DNA of 42,527 nt from contig CAYWTL010000013.1 in assembly GCA_964460245.1 (NCBI GenBank), forward strand, positions 1 through 42,527, in the 5' to 3' direction. This DNA comes from JAXDBM01 sp964460245. Its GTDB lineage: Bacteria; Desulfobacterota; Syntrophia; Syntrophales; Fen-1087. This document shows positions 1 to 8,225 of the stretch, piece after piece. The notes beneath the pieces are model-generated. The model saw nothing but the letters and a program-made list of their open reading frames with translations, did not search any database and was not told the origin of the DNA. A program made the translations under genes and the position numbers. Numbering within the stretch: the first letter of the stretch is position 1; every line of letters starts with the position of its first letter.

Positions 1-15
1 GGAGGAAAGACTGTC

Positions 16-1047
16 ATGGAAATGGGAATCTTGGGGCTCCCGGGAAGCGGCAAGAGCACGCTGTTCGAAATCATGACCGGGGGCAACGGCCGAGACCACC
101 GCAGTGAGGCCGTCCGGCGGGGCCAGGCGGACGTGCCGGACAGCCGATTCGATCACCTGGTCGGCGTATTTAAGCCCCTGAAAGCGACGCCCGCCCGGGT
201 CCCCTTCATCGACGTCCACTTCCGGGGAGACCATCCCGGCGATTCGATCCGCCAGGCGCTCAACGGGGCGGACGGGCTGATCCACGTCGTGGACGGCTTC
301 ACGGCCGCGGATGAAGGGGAGATCGCCGGCCGATACCGCAGGCTCGCCGACGACATGGTCCTGTCGGACCTGCTCATCGTGGAAAACCGCCTGGACCGAA
401 TGGCCCGGCTCCCGGCGAAGGCCCTGAAGCCCCAGGATCAGGCGCACAGGCAGATCCTACCCCGCCTGAAAGAGGGGCTCGAGAAGGGCCTGCCGCTCCG
501 CGCGCAGAACCTCACCGACGAGGAGATCTTCACCCTCAAGAGCTTTTCCTTCCTGTCCATCCGGCCCGAACTGGTCGTGGTCAACCGGACCGAAAACGCC
601 GCAACCGGGTCCGGCCAAGCCTGCGGATGGGCCGATTTCCCCGTGCCGGCAATCGACATCAGCTGCCGCATCGAGGCCGAGCTGGTCGGCCTGGCGCCGG
701 AGGAGCAGGAGGCGTTCCTGCGGGACCTGGGCGTCGAGGAGCCGGCCTTCCGGCGGGTGATCCGGGAGTCGTTCTCGCTTCTCGGCCGCATCTGCTACTT
801 CACCGTCGGGGAGGACGAGGTGAAGGCCTGGGTCATCCCGGCCGGGTCCCGCGCCCCACAGGCCGCTGCGGCCATTCACAAGGATTTCGAGCGGGGCTTC
901 ATCCGGGCGGAAGTCGCGGCCTACGAGGATTTCGTCGCCTGCGGCAGCACCCTCGCCGGAGTGAAGGCTGCGGGCAAGATGCGTCTGGAAGGAAAGGATT
1001 ACATCGTCCGGGACGGGGACATCATTTCCTTCCGCTTCAATATTTAG
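16..1047 (+). CDS. YchF/Obg-like P-loop NTPase with C-terminal TGS-like domain (divergent)
   Basis: The 343-residue product has a P-loop GLPGSGKST at residues 7-15. Its C-terminal third closely follows the YchF TGS region (EVKAWVIPAG, DFERGFIRAEV, then an RLEGKDYIVRDGDI tail). YchF proteins bind ATP or GTP and associate with ribosomes; canonical members are about 363 residues. Two features depart from canonical YchF. The P-loop reads GSGKST instead of NVGKST, and the G3 DxxG motif is not recognisable (IDVHFRGD where YchF has a DxAGLV-type sequence). An NRTE sequence stands where YchF has its non-canonical NxxE specificity motif. GGAGG at 1-5 lies about 10 bases before the ATG. The gene converges on dctM, with two bases between stop codons. 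It is probably a paralogue with altered nucleotide handling rather than housekeeping YchF. Family assignment is firm; function is unknown. Confidence 0.8.
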   Translation: MEMGILGLPGSGKSTLFEIMTGGNGRDHRSEAVRRGQADVPDSRFDHLVGVFKPLKATPARVPFIDVHFRGDHPGDSIRQALNGADGLIHVVDGFTAADEGEIAGRYRRLADDMVLSDLLIVENRLDRMARLPAKALKPQDQAHRQILPRLKEGLEKGLPLRAQNLTDEEIFTLKSFSFLSIRPELVVVNRTENAATGSGQACGWADFPVPAIDISCRIEAELVGLAPEEQEAFLRDLGVEEPAFRRVIRESFSLLGRICYFTVGEDEVKAWVIPAGSRAPQAAAAIHKDFERGFIRAEVAAYEDFVACGSTLAGVKAAGKMRLEGKDYIVRDGDIISFRFNI

Positions 1048-1049
1048 CG

Positions 1050-2348
1050 CTATTTCATGAGTCCCGGCAGGAAGAGGGCAATCTGTGGAAAGACGGTCAG
1101 GAGTACCGTGGCCAGCAGCATGAGCCAGAAAAAGGGCAGCGCTGCCTTGGCAATTTTGACGAGGTCATCGTTATTGAGGCCACTGATGACGAAGAGGTTG
1201 AACCCCACGGGCGGCGTGATCTGGGCCAGTTCGATCATGACGACGAGATAGATGCCGAACCACACCGTGTCGAAATGGGCCGCCTCGATCAGCGGCAGGA
1301 CGAGCGGCGCCGTCATCACGATCATGGAAAAGCCGTCGATCAGGCATCCGAGGATCAGGTAAAGAACAGTCAGGATCAGGATGAGCGTGTAGGGCGAAAG
1401 GTTCATCTGAATGACGTACTGCGTCAATGACCGGGTGATGCCCAGGAACCCGAACACATTCGACAGATAGGCGGCGCCCATGACAATTAGCATGATCATG
1501 CAGCTTGTCTTCACGGCGTTGATGAGACTGGTTTTGAAAACCCCCCAGCTCAGGCTCCGTGTCACGATGGCGAAAAACAGCGCCCCGACCACGCCCACCG
1601 CGCCGGCTTCCGTCGGCGTGGCCCATCCCTTGTAGATGCTTCCCAGCACCCCCAAAATCAGAATGACGACGGGGGCGACGGCGGGAACGGCCTGCAAACG
1701 GTCCTTCCAACTGTGGCGGTCGCTGCCCCGGGGGGCAAGTTCCGGATTGATGAGGCAGCGAACGAAAATATAGCCGCTGAAGAGAAAAGCGATCATGAAG
1801 CCGGGGATGAACCCGGCGATGAAGAGCTTTCCGATGCTCACGTCGCCGATGATGCCGTAGACGAGCATGACCATGCTCGGGGGGATCATGAAACCCAGGG
1901 TTCCAGCCCCGGCGAGCGAGCCGATGGAGAGGTCGTAATCGTAGCCCCGTTTCTGAAGTTCCGGGACGGTGATTTTCCCCACGGTCGCCGTCGTCGCCGC
2001 TGAGGACCCGCTGACGGCGGCAAAGAATGTGCAGGCCAGGACGTTGACATGGACAAGGCGGCCGGGGATGGCGTCCATCCACGGCGACAGCCCCCGGAAC
2101 AGGTTCTCGGAAATCTTGCTGCGGAAGAGGATCTCCCCCATCCAGATGAAAAAGGGCAGGGCCATCATGGCAGAGCCGCTCGTATTATTCCAGGCGATGT
2201 TGGACAGGATGGAGCCGAAGGAGACATCGCTGAAGAAAAAGAAGCCGCCGATCCCGACGATGAAAAGGGAGATGCCGATCCAGATCGATCCCCCCATGAA
2301 GAGGATGAGCAGGCCGGCAATCGTTGCGGAGACAGGCCCTAATTCCAT
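1050..2348 (-). CDS. dctM: TRAP transporter large permease (DctM family)
   Basis: A 432-residue, highly hydrophobic protein of the normal DctM length, with about a dozen membrane segments. It carries family-typical stretches such as AAVSGSSAATTATVGKITVPEL and FMIPPSMVMLVYGII, and AQITPPVGFNLFVISG near the C-terminus. The large subunit carries the sodium-coupled substrate pathway in the inner membrane. It is the last gene of the pxpABC-dctPQM operon and starts 42 bases after the dctQ stop. Its substrate is inferred from the neighbours to be 5-oxoproline or a related acid; the permease sequence alone does not show this. Confidence 0.93.
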   Translation of the reverse strand: MELGPVSATIAGLLILFMGGSIWIGISLFIVGIGGFFFFSDVSFGSILSNIAWNNTSGSAMMALPFFIWMGEILFRSKISENLFRGLSPWMDAIPGRLVHVNVLACTFFAAVSGSSAATTATVGKITVPELQKRGYDYDLSIGSLAGAGTLGFMIPPSMVMLVYGIIGDVSIGKLFIAGFIPGFMIAFLFSGYIFVRCLINPELAPRGSDRHSWKDRLQAVPAVAPVVILILGVLGSIYKGWATPTEAGAVGVVGALFFAIVTRSLSWGVFKTSLINAVKTSCMIMLIVMGAAYLSNVFGFLGITRSLTQYVIQMNLSPYTLILILTVLYLILGCLIDGFSMIVMTAPLVLPLIEAAHFDTVWFGIYLVVMIELAQITPPVGFNLFVISGLNNDDLVKIAKAALPFFWLMLLATVLLTVFPQIALFLPGLMK

Positions 2349-2390
2349 GAATCCGCCACCCTGCCGGAAGCTTCGGAATTCCGGATCATC

Positions 2391-2927
2391 CTAACGCCCC
2401 AGTTCATCGGTCTCCTCGAGGATGCGGAGCCCTTCCGTGTCACCCCGCAGCATGGCAACCCCCTTGAGAAATTCGGCCAGGAACTGCAGCGTCATGAGCA
2501 GCGAACCGAGGGGCATGAAAAACTGGGGAATGGCCAGGTAGGTCTCCGACACGTGCATGGATTTGGACCCGTTGACAAAGGAGTCCCAGAAAAATTCATA
2601 CGTGTACCAGGTCAGTGCGACACAGAAAACGAACCCGACGGTGAAGCAGACCATGTTGAAAACAATCCGGCCGCGGCCCTTGATGAAATGGGGAAGCATC
2701 ATCATCCGAATGTGGCCCCGCTCCCGGAGCGTATAGGCCAGGCCGCAGAAGGTCAGCATCGCCATGAGATAGCCCGAGTATTCGTCGGTGATGTAGATGG
2801 TCCGCGAGAATCCGCTCCGGTAGACGATCTCGACCACGGTGATGATCAGGGCGACGGCCATCATGATCCCCGCAACCCAGCCGTGGAAACCGGATATCCC
2901 GTCAATGATGTTGATGATTCTTTTCAT
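2391..2927 (-). CDS. dctQ: TRAP transporter small permease (DctQ family)
   Basis: A four-helix membrane protein of about 178 residues. The ATG at 2927 (MKRIINIIDG) begins just before the first hydrophobic helix, as usual for DctQ. A longer reading from TTG at 2996 would run through a perfect 10-bp inverted repeat (2939-2976) and add a non-conserved, charged leader, so I prefer 2927. DctQ partners DctM in the inner membrane to form the secondary transporter fed by DctP. The gene lies between dctP and dctM on the same strand. No strong ribosome-binding site is visible before 2927, so expression may be lower than that of dctP. Confidence 0.87.
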   Translation of the reverse strand: MKRIINIIDGISGFHGWVAGIMMAVALIITVVEIVYRSGFSRTIYITDEYSGYLMAMLTFCGLAYTLRERGHIRMMMLPHFIKGRGRIVFNMVCFTVGFVFCVALTWYTYEFFWDSFVNGSKSMHVSETYLAIPQFFMPLGSLLMTLQFLAEFLKGVAMLRGDTEGLRILEETDELGR

Positions 2928-2938
2928 GGCCCGCAAGG

Positions 2939-2976
2939 AAAAGGGACCGCGGAGCCCATGCCCCGGGGTCCCTTTT
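2939..2976 (-). promoter_or_regulatory. intergenic stem-loop between dctP and dctQ
   Basis: AAAAGGGACC at 2939-2948 is perfectly complementary to GGTCCCTTTT at 2967-2976, with an 18-base loop. On the transcribed (minus) strand the stem ends in TTTT, so it resembles a weak intrinsic terminator or an mRNA-stabilising hairpin. Such elements are often found after periplasmic binding-protein genes and raise binding protein over permease. That role is inferred. Confidence 0.6.
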
Positions 2977-3000
2977 CGTGATTGATAAAAAATCAACCGG

Positions 3001-3993
3001 TCAGCGCTTGACCTTCTTTTTGAACTCCGCGTAGATCTTCTGGGCGTCGGGCGGCGCGCTCTTCAGCCATTCGGCCCGAATGTTTTCCGTGATTTTTTCC
3101 AGGTCCGCCACAAGCTGTTTGGAGGGCGGCACCGTCACGATGCCGTTCTTGTTGCTGACGGCGACCATGTCTCCGTCCCATTTCCTCACGCCTGCCCACA
3201 TGCTCTTCTCCATCTCCCGGCCGGCCTTCACGAGGGCATCCTGCTGGGCCTTGGGCAGCTTGTCGTAGGCCTTCTGGTTCACGGTGACCATGTTCGTGGC
3301 GATCGTGATGTTGAAGGGCTCGAAATATTTGAGGACCTCCCAGAATTTGGCGTCCACGGCCGTGGGGGAGGATGTCATCACCGAGTCGATGACGCCGGTC
3401 TGGAGGGACGTGTAGACCTCACTGAAGGGCAGCGCCAGCGGGGTCGCGCCGGCGGCTTCCATCACGAGCGCCCCGTTTTTGTCATAGGTGCGAGTCTTGA
3501 GGCCCTTCATGTCGGCCAGGGTCGTGATCTTCTTCTTGGTCCAGAGACCGGCGCCGGGCCAGGGGGCGGTGTAGAGAATTTTCTGGCCCCACTTCTGGGC
3601 GGCCTTGTCGAAGTAGGGTCGGGAGATGTCGAGGAGCGTGTGCAGTTCGTCGAAATTCCGGACCAGGAAGGGGAGCGTGACGATCTGAAGGACCTTCTCG
3701 TCCCCGGCGACGCCGCTGATCAGCATATCGGAAACGGGCACGAGGCCGTCGCGGACGACCTTGAGCAGTTCCGGCCCCTTGTATCCCAGCGCACCACCGC
3801 TGTGGACCACCAGTTCCAGTTCCCCCCTGGTGGCGGCACTGACCTTTTTGGCGAACGCTTCCAGGCCCTTGCTGTGTTCATTCTTGGGCGGCCATACCGA
3901 GTTTGCGTTCCAGGTCGTTTTGGCCATCGCCGGCGCGATCGTCAGAAGAGAAAATAAGGCAGCAACCGTTAATACCGCTAAGATTTTCCTCAT
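3001..3993 (-). CDS. dctP: TRAP transporter periplasmic substrate-binding protein (DctP family)
   Basis: A 330-residue periplasmic protein. The ATG at 3993 is preceded by AAAGGAGAAC and opens a clear signal peptide (MRKILAVLTV followed by a hydrophobic core and APAMA, with cleavage before KTTWN). The mature part shows DctP-family features: a WPPKNEHSKGLEAFAK N-terminus, a GLKTRTYDKNG stretch with the conserved Arg region that usually contacts the carboxylate, and an ALPFSEVYTSLQTGVID block. It captures substrate for DctQM. Its position directly after pxpC predicts 5-oxoproline as ligand. DctP6 and DctP7 of Bordetella pertussis, as I recall, bind pyroglutamate, which makes the ligand plausible. 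The frame stays open upstream to 4443, but that part lies over pxpC and is not coding. Confidence 0.93.
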   Translation of the reverse strand: MRKILAVLTVAALFSLLTIAPAMAKTTWNANSVWPPKNEHSKGLEAFAKKVSAATRGELELVVHSGGALGYKGPELLKVVRDGLVPVSDMLISGVAGDEKVLQIVTLPFLVRNFDELHTLLDISRPYFDKAAQKWGQKILYTAPWPGAGLWTKKKITTLADMKGLKTRTYDKNGALVMEAAGATPLALPFSEVYTSLQTGVIDSVMTSSPTAVDAKFWEVLKYFEPFNITIATNMVTVNQKAYDKLPKAQQDALVKAGREMEKSMWAGVRKWDGDMVAVSNKNGIVTVPPSKQLVADLEKITENIRAEWLKSAPPDAQKIYAEFKKKVKR

Positions 3994-4073
3994 GTTGTTC
4001 TCCTTTCCTTGGTTCTTGAATGATTTTCTGTTCCTGTTTGCGGGGCGGAGTATACGGTCTGGCTTCCGATCTG

Positions 4074-5024
4074 TCAAGACGAATGAACCTGAAAAGACGC
4101 GATGCGGCCCTGTTTTTCCCTCCACAGCGCCTCCGCCATCTTCAGGTCGATCTTTTCGAAGATCACGAAATCCCCGGGCGCCATGTGGGCGAGCCGGTCC
4201 AGGTCCGCCCGCGCAATGACCGCCGCCCGTGCGTATCCGCCGATCGTTCTTTCGTGAAGCATAATGATCGGCAGGCCGTCGCCGGGGACCTGCACCGTGC
4301 CGGCCAGGATCCCCTCGGAGACGATGCTTTTCGGGGCATCCTCCTGAAACTGCAGCGGCGTTCCTTCCAGACGGATTCCTGTGCGGTTCGACAGTCTGGA
4401 TACGGTGAAAATGCTCTGCGCGCCCCGCTCCCAGAAGCGGCAACGGGAGTCTTCCGTGAAATAGTCCGCCTCCGGCCCTGCCATGACCCGCAGTTTGTGG
4501 GAGGCGTGCATGGGCGGGATCAGGCTTCCCGGAACCCGCTTCTCGTCCGGTTCATGAATCCCGGCGATGGCGATGGCGTCCCCGGCATTGAGCCGCTGCC
4601 CGTTCAGGCCCCCGAATCCGCATTCCAGATTGGTGGCATAGCTGCCCATCACCCGGGGGATTCCCATCGTGCCCGAAAAGCCGATGTAATACCGGAAGCC
4701 TTCCACAACCTCCCGAATGCGCAGGGTGGTTCCCCGCTTCACCGGGAATGCCGTCCAGGGCCGGACGAAGGACGCATCAAGGAAAGCATTCACCCTCGCG
4801 CCGGTGATGGCGCAGGTCACATCGGCATCGAACCGCAGCGCAAATCTCGGACCGACCGCCTCGATGACCGGCGCGCCCGCATTGCCCGTCAGATGGTAGA
4901 GCGCCCGGCAGGCATAGTCATCCAGCGCGGAAGACGGCGGCACGCCCGCGTCGCCGTAGCCGTGTCGGCCCGGATCGACGATCAGCGAATACAGGCCGGG
5001 ATTTTGAACGGTGATGGCATTCAT
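4074..5024 (-). CDS. pxpC: 5-oxoprolinase subunit C (PxpC / KipA-type, biotin-dependent carboxyltransferase family)
   Basis: A 316-residue protein of usual length. The N-terminus (NPGLYSLIVDPGRHGYGDAG) and the ALDDYACR and IEAVGPRFAL blocks are typical of the PxpC/KipA/YbgK family. With PxpA and PxpB it forms the ATP-dependent prokaryotic 5-oxoprolinase that opens 5-oxoproline to L-glutamate in the cytoplasm. The ATG at 5024 follows the pxpB stop by 13 bases without an obvious Shine-Dalgarno sequence, so translational coupling is likely. dctP follows after 80 bases. KipA is also known as a sporulation-kinase modulator in Bacillus, but the complete pxpABC set points to oxoprolinase here. Confidence 0.93.
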   Translation of the reverse strand: MNAITVQNPGLYSLIVDPGRHGYGDAGVPPSSALDDYACRALYHLTGNAGAPVIEAVGPRFALRFDADVTCAITGARVNAFLDASFVRPWTAFPVKRGTTLRIREVVEGFRYYIGFSGTMGIPRVMGSYATNLECGFGGLNGQRLNAGDAIAIAGIHEPDEKRVPGSLIPPMHASHKLRVMAGPEADYFTEDSRCRFWERGAQSIFTVSRLSNRTGIRLEGTPLQFQEDAPKSIVSEGILAGTVQVPGDGLPIIMLHERTIGGYARAAVIARADLDRLAHMAPGDFVIFEKIDLKMAEALWREKQGRIASFQVHSS

Positions 5025-5037
5025 GGCGAAACCGAAC

Positions 5038-5682
5038 TCATGTCACATCTGTAAAGCGCACCTTGTCGCCGATCTGCATCAGGCTGTGAGGCTCGCCGTA
5101 GGGATCGAACAGTTTGACGTCCGTCCGGCCGATGATCTGCCACCCCGCGGGGGAGGCGAAAGGGTAGATCCCCGTCTGCCGCTGGGCGATGCCGACGGAA
5201 CCGGCCGGAATCCTCGTCCGCGGCGTCTCCAGCCTCGGAGCCTCGATCCGTTCATCCAGGATCCCCAGATAGGGAAATCCGGGCGCGAACCCGATGGTGA
5301 AAACCGTATAGAGCGTCGCGCCGTGGATCGCGACGACTTCACGTTCCGAAAGACGCGCATGCGCGGCGACAAAGGGCAGGTCCGGGCCGTCCTTGCCGCC
5401 ATAGCGTGTCGGAATCTCGTGGACCCGCGGCGGGGGCGGTTCCACCGACTGAAGGTTTTCAAGTCGCTCTTCGAGGAAAGCTTTCAGGGATGCGAAATCG
5501 GCCGATTCGCGGTCGTAGACCACGACGCAGGAACAATAGGAGGGGATGATGTCCCGGATCTCCGGGCGGGAAAGGGACCGGAGCCGGAAGAAGGCCCTGC
5601 GGACCTTTTCATGCGTCTCCAGGTCGATGCGGTCCCCGAAGACGATCCGCAGCGCGTTCTCGGTGTACCATTGAATGGTCAT
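5038..5682 (-). CDS. pxpB: 5-oxoprolinase subunit B (PxpB / KipI-type)
   Basis: A 214-residue protein of usual PxpB length. It contains the family block IGFAPGFPYLGILDERI followed by PRLETPRTRIPAGSVGIAQRQTGIYPFASPAGWQIIGRTD, which is diagnostic of KipI/PxpB. The start codon overlaps the pxpA stop by four bases (ATGA at 5679-5682), so the two genes are translationally coupled. It acts with PxpC as the carboxyltransferase-like half of ATP-dependent 5-oxoprolinase. Confidence 0.94.
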   Translation of the reverse strand: MTIQWYTENALRIVFGDRIDLETHEKVRRAFFRLRSLSRPEIRDIIPSYCSCVVVYDRESADFASLKAFLEERLENLQSVEPPPPRVHEIPTRYGGKDGPDLPFVAAHARLSEREVVAIHGATLYTVFTIGFAPGFPYLGILDERIEAPRLETPRTRIPAGSVGIAQRQTGIYPFASPAGWQIIGRTDVKLFDPYGEPHSLMQIGDKVRFTDVT

Positions 5683-6458
5683 CGGAAGTCCGCCAGCGGT
5701 TGCAGCCGAATGTTCGCCTGCCGGCAGCCGTCGTAAATTCCGGAGGCAGCCTCGATGCTCTCCCGGTTGTCCCCGTGAAGGCAGAGGGTATCGATTTCCA
5801 TCTCGATCCAGCGCCCGCCGGCGCTTTCCACGCCCCCTCTCAGAACCATGTCCGTGGCCCGCCGGGCGATCGTCCCGGGGTCATGGAAGACCGCGCCGGG
5901 AAGCTTTCGGGACAGCAGTTCCCCCTCGTCGGTGTAGCTGCGGTCGGGAAAGGCCTCCAGGGCAAGGCGGATTCCCTCGCGCCGGCAGTGCTGCTTCAGT
6001 GCGGCGGTGCGCGGGGTGGCCAGGGTGAGGAAGACGGGGCCGGCAAATGCCCTGCCCAGCGTTCGGGCGATTTTCAGAAAAAGGTCTTCCTGATTGACCA
6101 GATGATTGTAAAGGGCGCCGTGGAGCTTCACGTGCTGCAGGGGAAGGCTGTAGAGATCAAGGAACCCCTTCAGCGCTCCCACCTGGTAGACCAGGTCGCT
6201 GATCAGATCCTCCTCGGCGATGTCCATGAAGCGCCTGCCGAAGCCGGCCCGGTCCGGGAACCCCGGGTGGGCGCCGACCCGAACGCCGTGATCCCGGCAG
6301 AGGCGGACGGTTCTATCCATCACAGAGGGGTCGGAGGCATGGAACCCGCAGGCGATGTTGGCGGAGGTGATGAAGGGTGCGACGGCCGCATCGTTGCCGA
6401 TTTCATAGGGGCCGTAGGATTCCCCCATATCGCAGTTGAGGTCGATCGTAAGGTTCAT
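5679..6458 (-). CDS. pxpA: 5-oxoprolinase subunit A (PxpA, LamB/YcsF family)
   Basis: A 259-residue protein beginning MNLTIDLNCDMGESYGPY, the classic PxpA/YcsF N-terminus. TSANIACGFHASDP and a VGAHPGFPDRAGFGRR block follow, all typical of the family. The ATG at 6458 was chosen on this homology. The frame is open to 6590, but that extension lacks conservation and covers the promoter at 6483-6511. It is the first gene of the pxpABC-dctPQM operon. PxpA supplies the amidohydrolase-like TIM-barrel part of the enzyme that hydrolyses 5-oxoproline to glutamate, either scavenged or formed by spontaneous glutamine cyclisation. Confidence 0.94.
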   Translation of the reverse strand: MNLTIDLNCDMGESYGPYEIGNDAAVAPFITSANIACGFHASDPSVMDRTVRLCRDHGVRVGAHPGFPDRAGFGRRFMDIAEEDLISDLVYQVGALKGFLDLYSLPLQHVKLHGALYNHLVNQEDLFLKIARTLGRAFAGPVFLTLATPRTAALKQHCRREGIRLALEAFPDRSYTDEGELLSRKLPGAVFHDPGTIARRATDMVLRGGVESAGGRWIEMEIDTLCLHGDNRESIEAASGIYDGCRQANIRLQPLADFR

Positions 6459-6482
6459 GGCGTCTCGCAAGGAAGCGTGCGC

Positions 6483-6511
6483 ACTATAGGAAAATCGTTC
6501 CGGCCTGTCAA
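6483..6511 (-). promoter_or_regulatory. sigma70-type promoter of the pxpABC-dctPQM operon
   Basis: On the minus strand, TTGACA (6511-6506) is followed by a 17-base spacer and TATAGT (6488-6483), a 6/6 and 5/6 match to the consensus boxes. Transcription would start near 6476, about 18 bases before the pxpA ATG. This leaves a very short leader and argues against the longer pxpA reading. Confidence 0.75.
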
Positions 6512-6610
6512 CGATATTTACAGGGGTAATCCGCCGCCGGTGAGGGCGCAGCGCGGCGTTCACGCCGGTTCGTCGGGCATTCGGCCCCATGCCGCAGGGT
6601 CAGCGACGGT

Positions 6611-8221
6611 TCAGCAGGGTTTCGACCGGTGCCGAAGGGAGGCTTCGATAAACCTGCCGAACAGGGGATGGGGCTTCGTCGGCCGGGACTTGAATTCAGG
6701 ATGGAACTGGCAGCCGAGAAACCAGGGGTGATCGTTCAGCTCCACGATCTCCGCCAGACGCCCGTCCGGAGACAGGCCGGTTATCCGCAGGCCCTTTCCG
6801 ATCAGCGCCGCCTTGTAGTCGTTGTTGAATTCGTAGCGGTGGCGGTGCCGTTCGCTGATCTGTTCCTCTCCATAGGCCTCATAGGCCCGGGAGTCGCGAT
6901 CCAGGAGGCAGGCATAGGCGCCCAGCCGCATGGTGGCGCCCTTTTCGGTCAGGTGCTTCTGTTCCGGCAGGAGGTCGATGACCGGGTACGGCGTGCCGGG
7001 ATCGAATTCGGTGCTGTTGGCCTTCGCCATGGCGCAGGCGTTCCGGGCGTATTCCACCACGGCCATCTGCATGCCCAGGCAGATGCCGAAATAGGGGATG
7101 CCCGTTGCCCGGGCATGCCGGACGGCGGCGATCATGCCCTCGATCCCCCGGTCGCCGAATCCGCCCGGGACGAGAATGCCGCCGACGTCGTCCAGTTGGC
7201 CGCCCAGCCCTTCCTTTTCGATCCGCTCGGAATCGACGAAGCGCAGATGGACCCGGCAGTTGTTGGCGATGCCACCGTGAACCAGGGCCTCGTTCAGGCT
7301 TTTGTAGGAATCGGTGAGGTTCACGTACTTCCCGACGATGGCGATGCAGACCTCCCGGGCGGGATGGTTCATCCGTTCCACCACGTCCTCCCAGGCTTCC
7401 AGGTGGGGACGCCCCGTCCAGATGTTCAGGAGATCCACGACCTTCTGATCCAGGCCCTCACGGTGGTAGACCAGGGGAACCTCATAGATGCATCCCACAT
7501 CCTTGGCGGTGAAAACGGCCGCGACCTCGACGTTGCAGAACAGCGAGATTTTCCGCTTGATGTCGTCGGAGAGGAAATTCTCCGTCCGGCACAGCAGGAT
7601 GTCCGGTTGGATGCCGATCTCCCGAAGGGCCGCGACGCTGTGCTGCGTGGGCTTCGTCTTGACCTCGCCCGCCGTTTTGATGAAAGGAACCCAGGTCAAA
7701 TGAATGAAGATGGCATTTTCCCGCCCGACCTCGTTGCGGAACTGCCGAATGGCTTCCAGAAAGGGGAGACTCTCGATATCGCCCACGGTCCCGCCGATTT
7801 CAACGATGGCCACATCGAAACCCGAGGCCGTATTCCTGATGAAATCCTTGATCTCGTTGGTAATGTGGGGAATCACCTGGACGGTCTTTCCCAGGTAGTC
7901 GCCGCGACGCTCCTTGGAAATGACGGAAAAATAGACCTGTCCGGTAGTCAGGTTATTGCATTTACCCATGGGGGTCGAGGCGAAACGCTCGTAATGGCCC
8001 AGGTCCAGATCGGTCTCCGCTCCATCGTCGGTCACGAAAACCTCGCCGTGCTGGAAGGGGCTCATAGTCCCCGGATCGACGTTGATGTAAGGGTCCAGCT
8101 TCTGGTTGGTTACCCGGAGCCCCCGGGATTCGAGAAGCGCTGCGATGGCTGCCGCCGCCAGCCCCTTGCCCAGGGACGAGAGCACGCCGCCGGTGATGAA
8201 GATGAATTTCGTCTTTTTCAA
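6611..8221 (-). CDS. pyrG: CTP synthase
   Basis: CTP synthase makes CTP from UTP, ATP and glutamine. The 536-residue product contains an N-terminal synthetase domain (FITGGVLSSLGKGLAAAAIA, PYINVDPGTMSPFQHGEVFV, GGTVGDIESLPFLEA). A C-terminal class I glutaminase domain follows, with the nucleophile in GICLGMQ and the QFHPEFKSRP His/Glu motif. The TTG at 8221 was chosen because it gives MKKTKFIFITGG, matching family N-termini. An upstream TTG at 8254 would overlap nagB. It starts five bases after the nagB-like stop, so it is cotranscribed with the amino-sugar genes, an unusual context for pyrG. Confidence 0.96.
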   Translation of the reverse strand: MKKTKFIFITGGVLSSLGKGLAAAAIAALLESRGLRVTNQKLDPYINVDPGTMSPFQHGEVFVTDDGAETDLDLGHYERFASTPMGKCNNLTTGQVYFSVISKERRGDYLGKTVQVIPHITNEIKDFIRNTASGFDVAIVEIGGTVGDIESLPFLEAIRQFRNEVGRENAIFIHLTWVPFIKTAGEVKTKPTQHSVAALREIGIQPDILLCRTENFLSDDIKRKISLFCNVEVAAVFTAKDVGCIYEVPLVYHREGLDQKVVDLLNIWTGRPHLEAWEDVVERMNHPAREVCIAIVGKYVNLTDSYKSLNEALVHGGIANNCRVHLRFVDSERIEKEGLGGQLDDVGGILVPGGFGDRGIEGMIAAVRHARATGIPYFGICLGMQMAVVEYARNACAMAKANSTEFDPGTPYPVIDLLPEQKHLTEKGATMRLGAYACLLDRDSRAYEAYGEEQISERHRHRYEFNNDYKAALIGKGLRITGLSPDGRLAEIVELNDHPWFLGCQFHPEFKSRPTKPHPLFGRFIEASLRHRSKPC

Positions 8222-8225
8222 ATTT

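Noticed and set aside
4211..4220. A CGCAATGACC match to the terminus of the 31135-31216 palindrome
   Set aside because: It lies within pxpC coding sequence and has no partner arm, so it is a chance match.
3994..4443. Upstream extension of the dctP frame
   Set aside because: It overlaps pxpC, while the ATG at 3993 has a ribosome site and a signal peptide.
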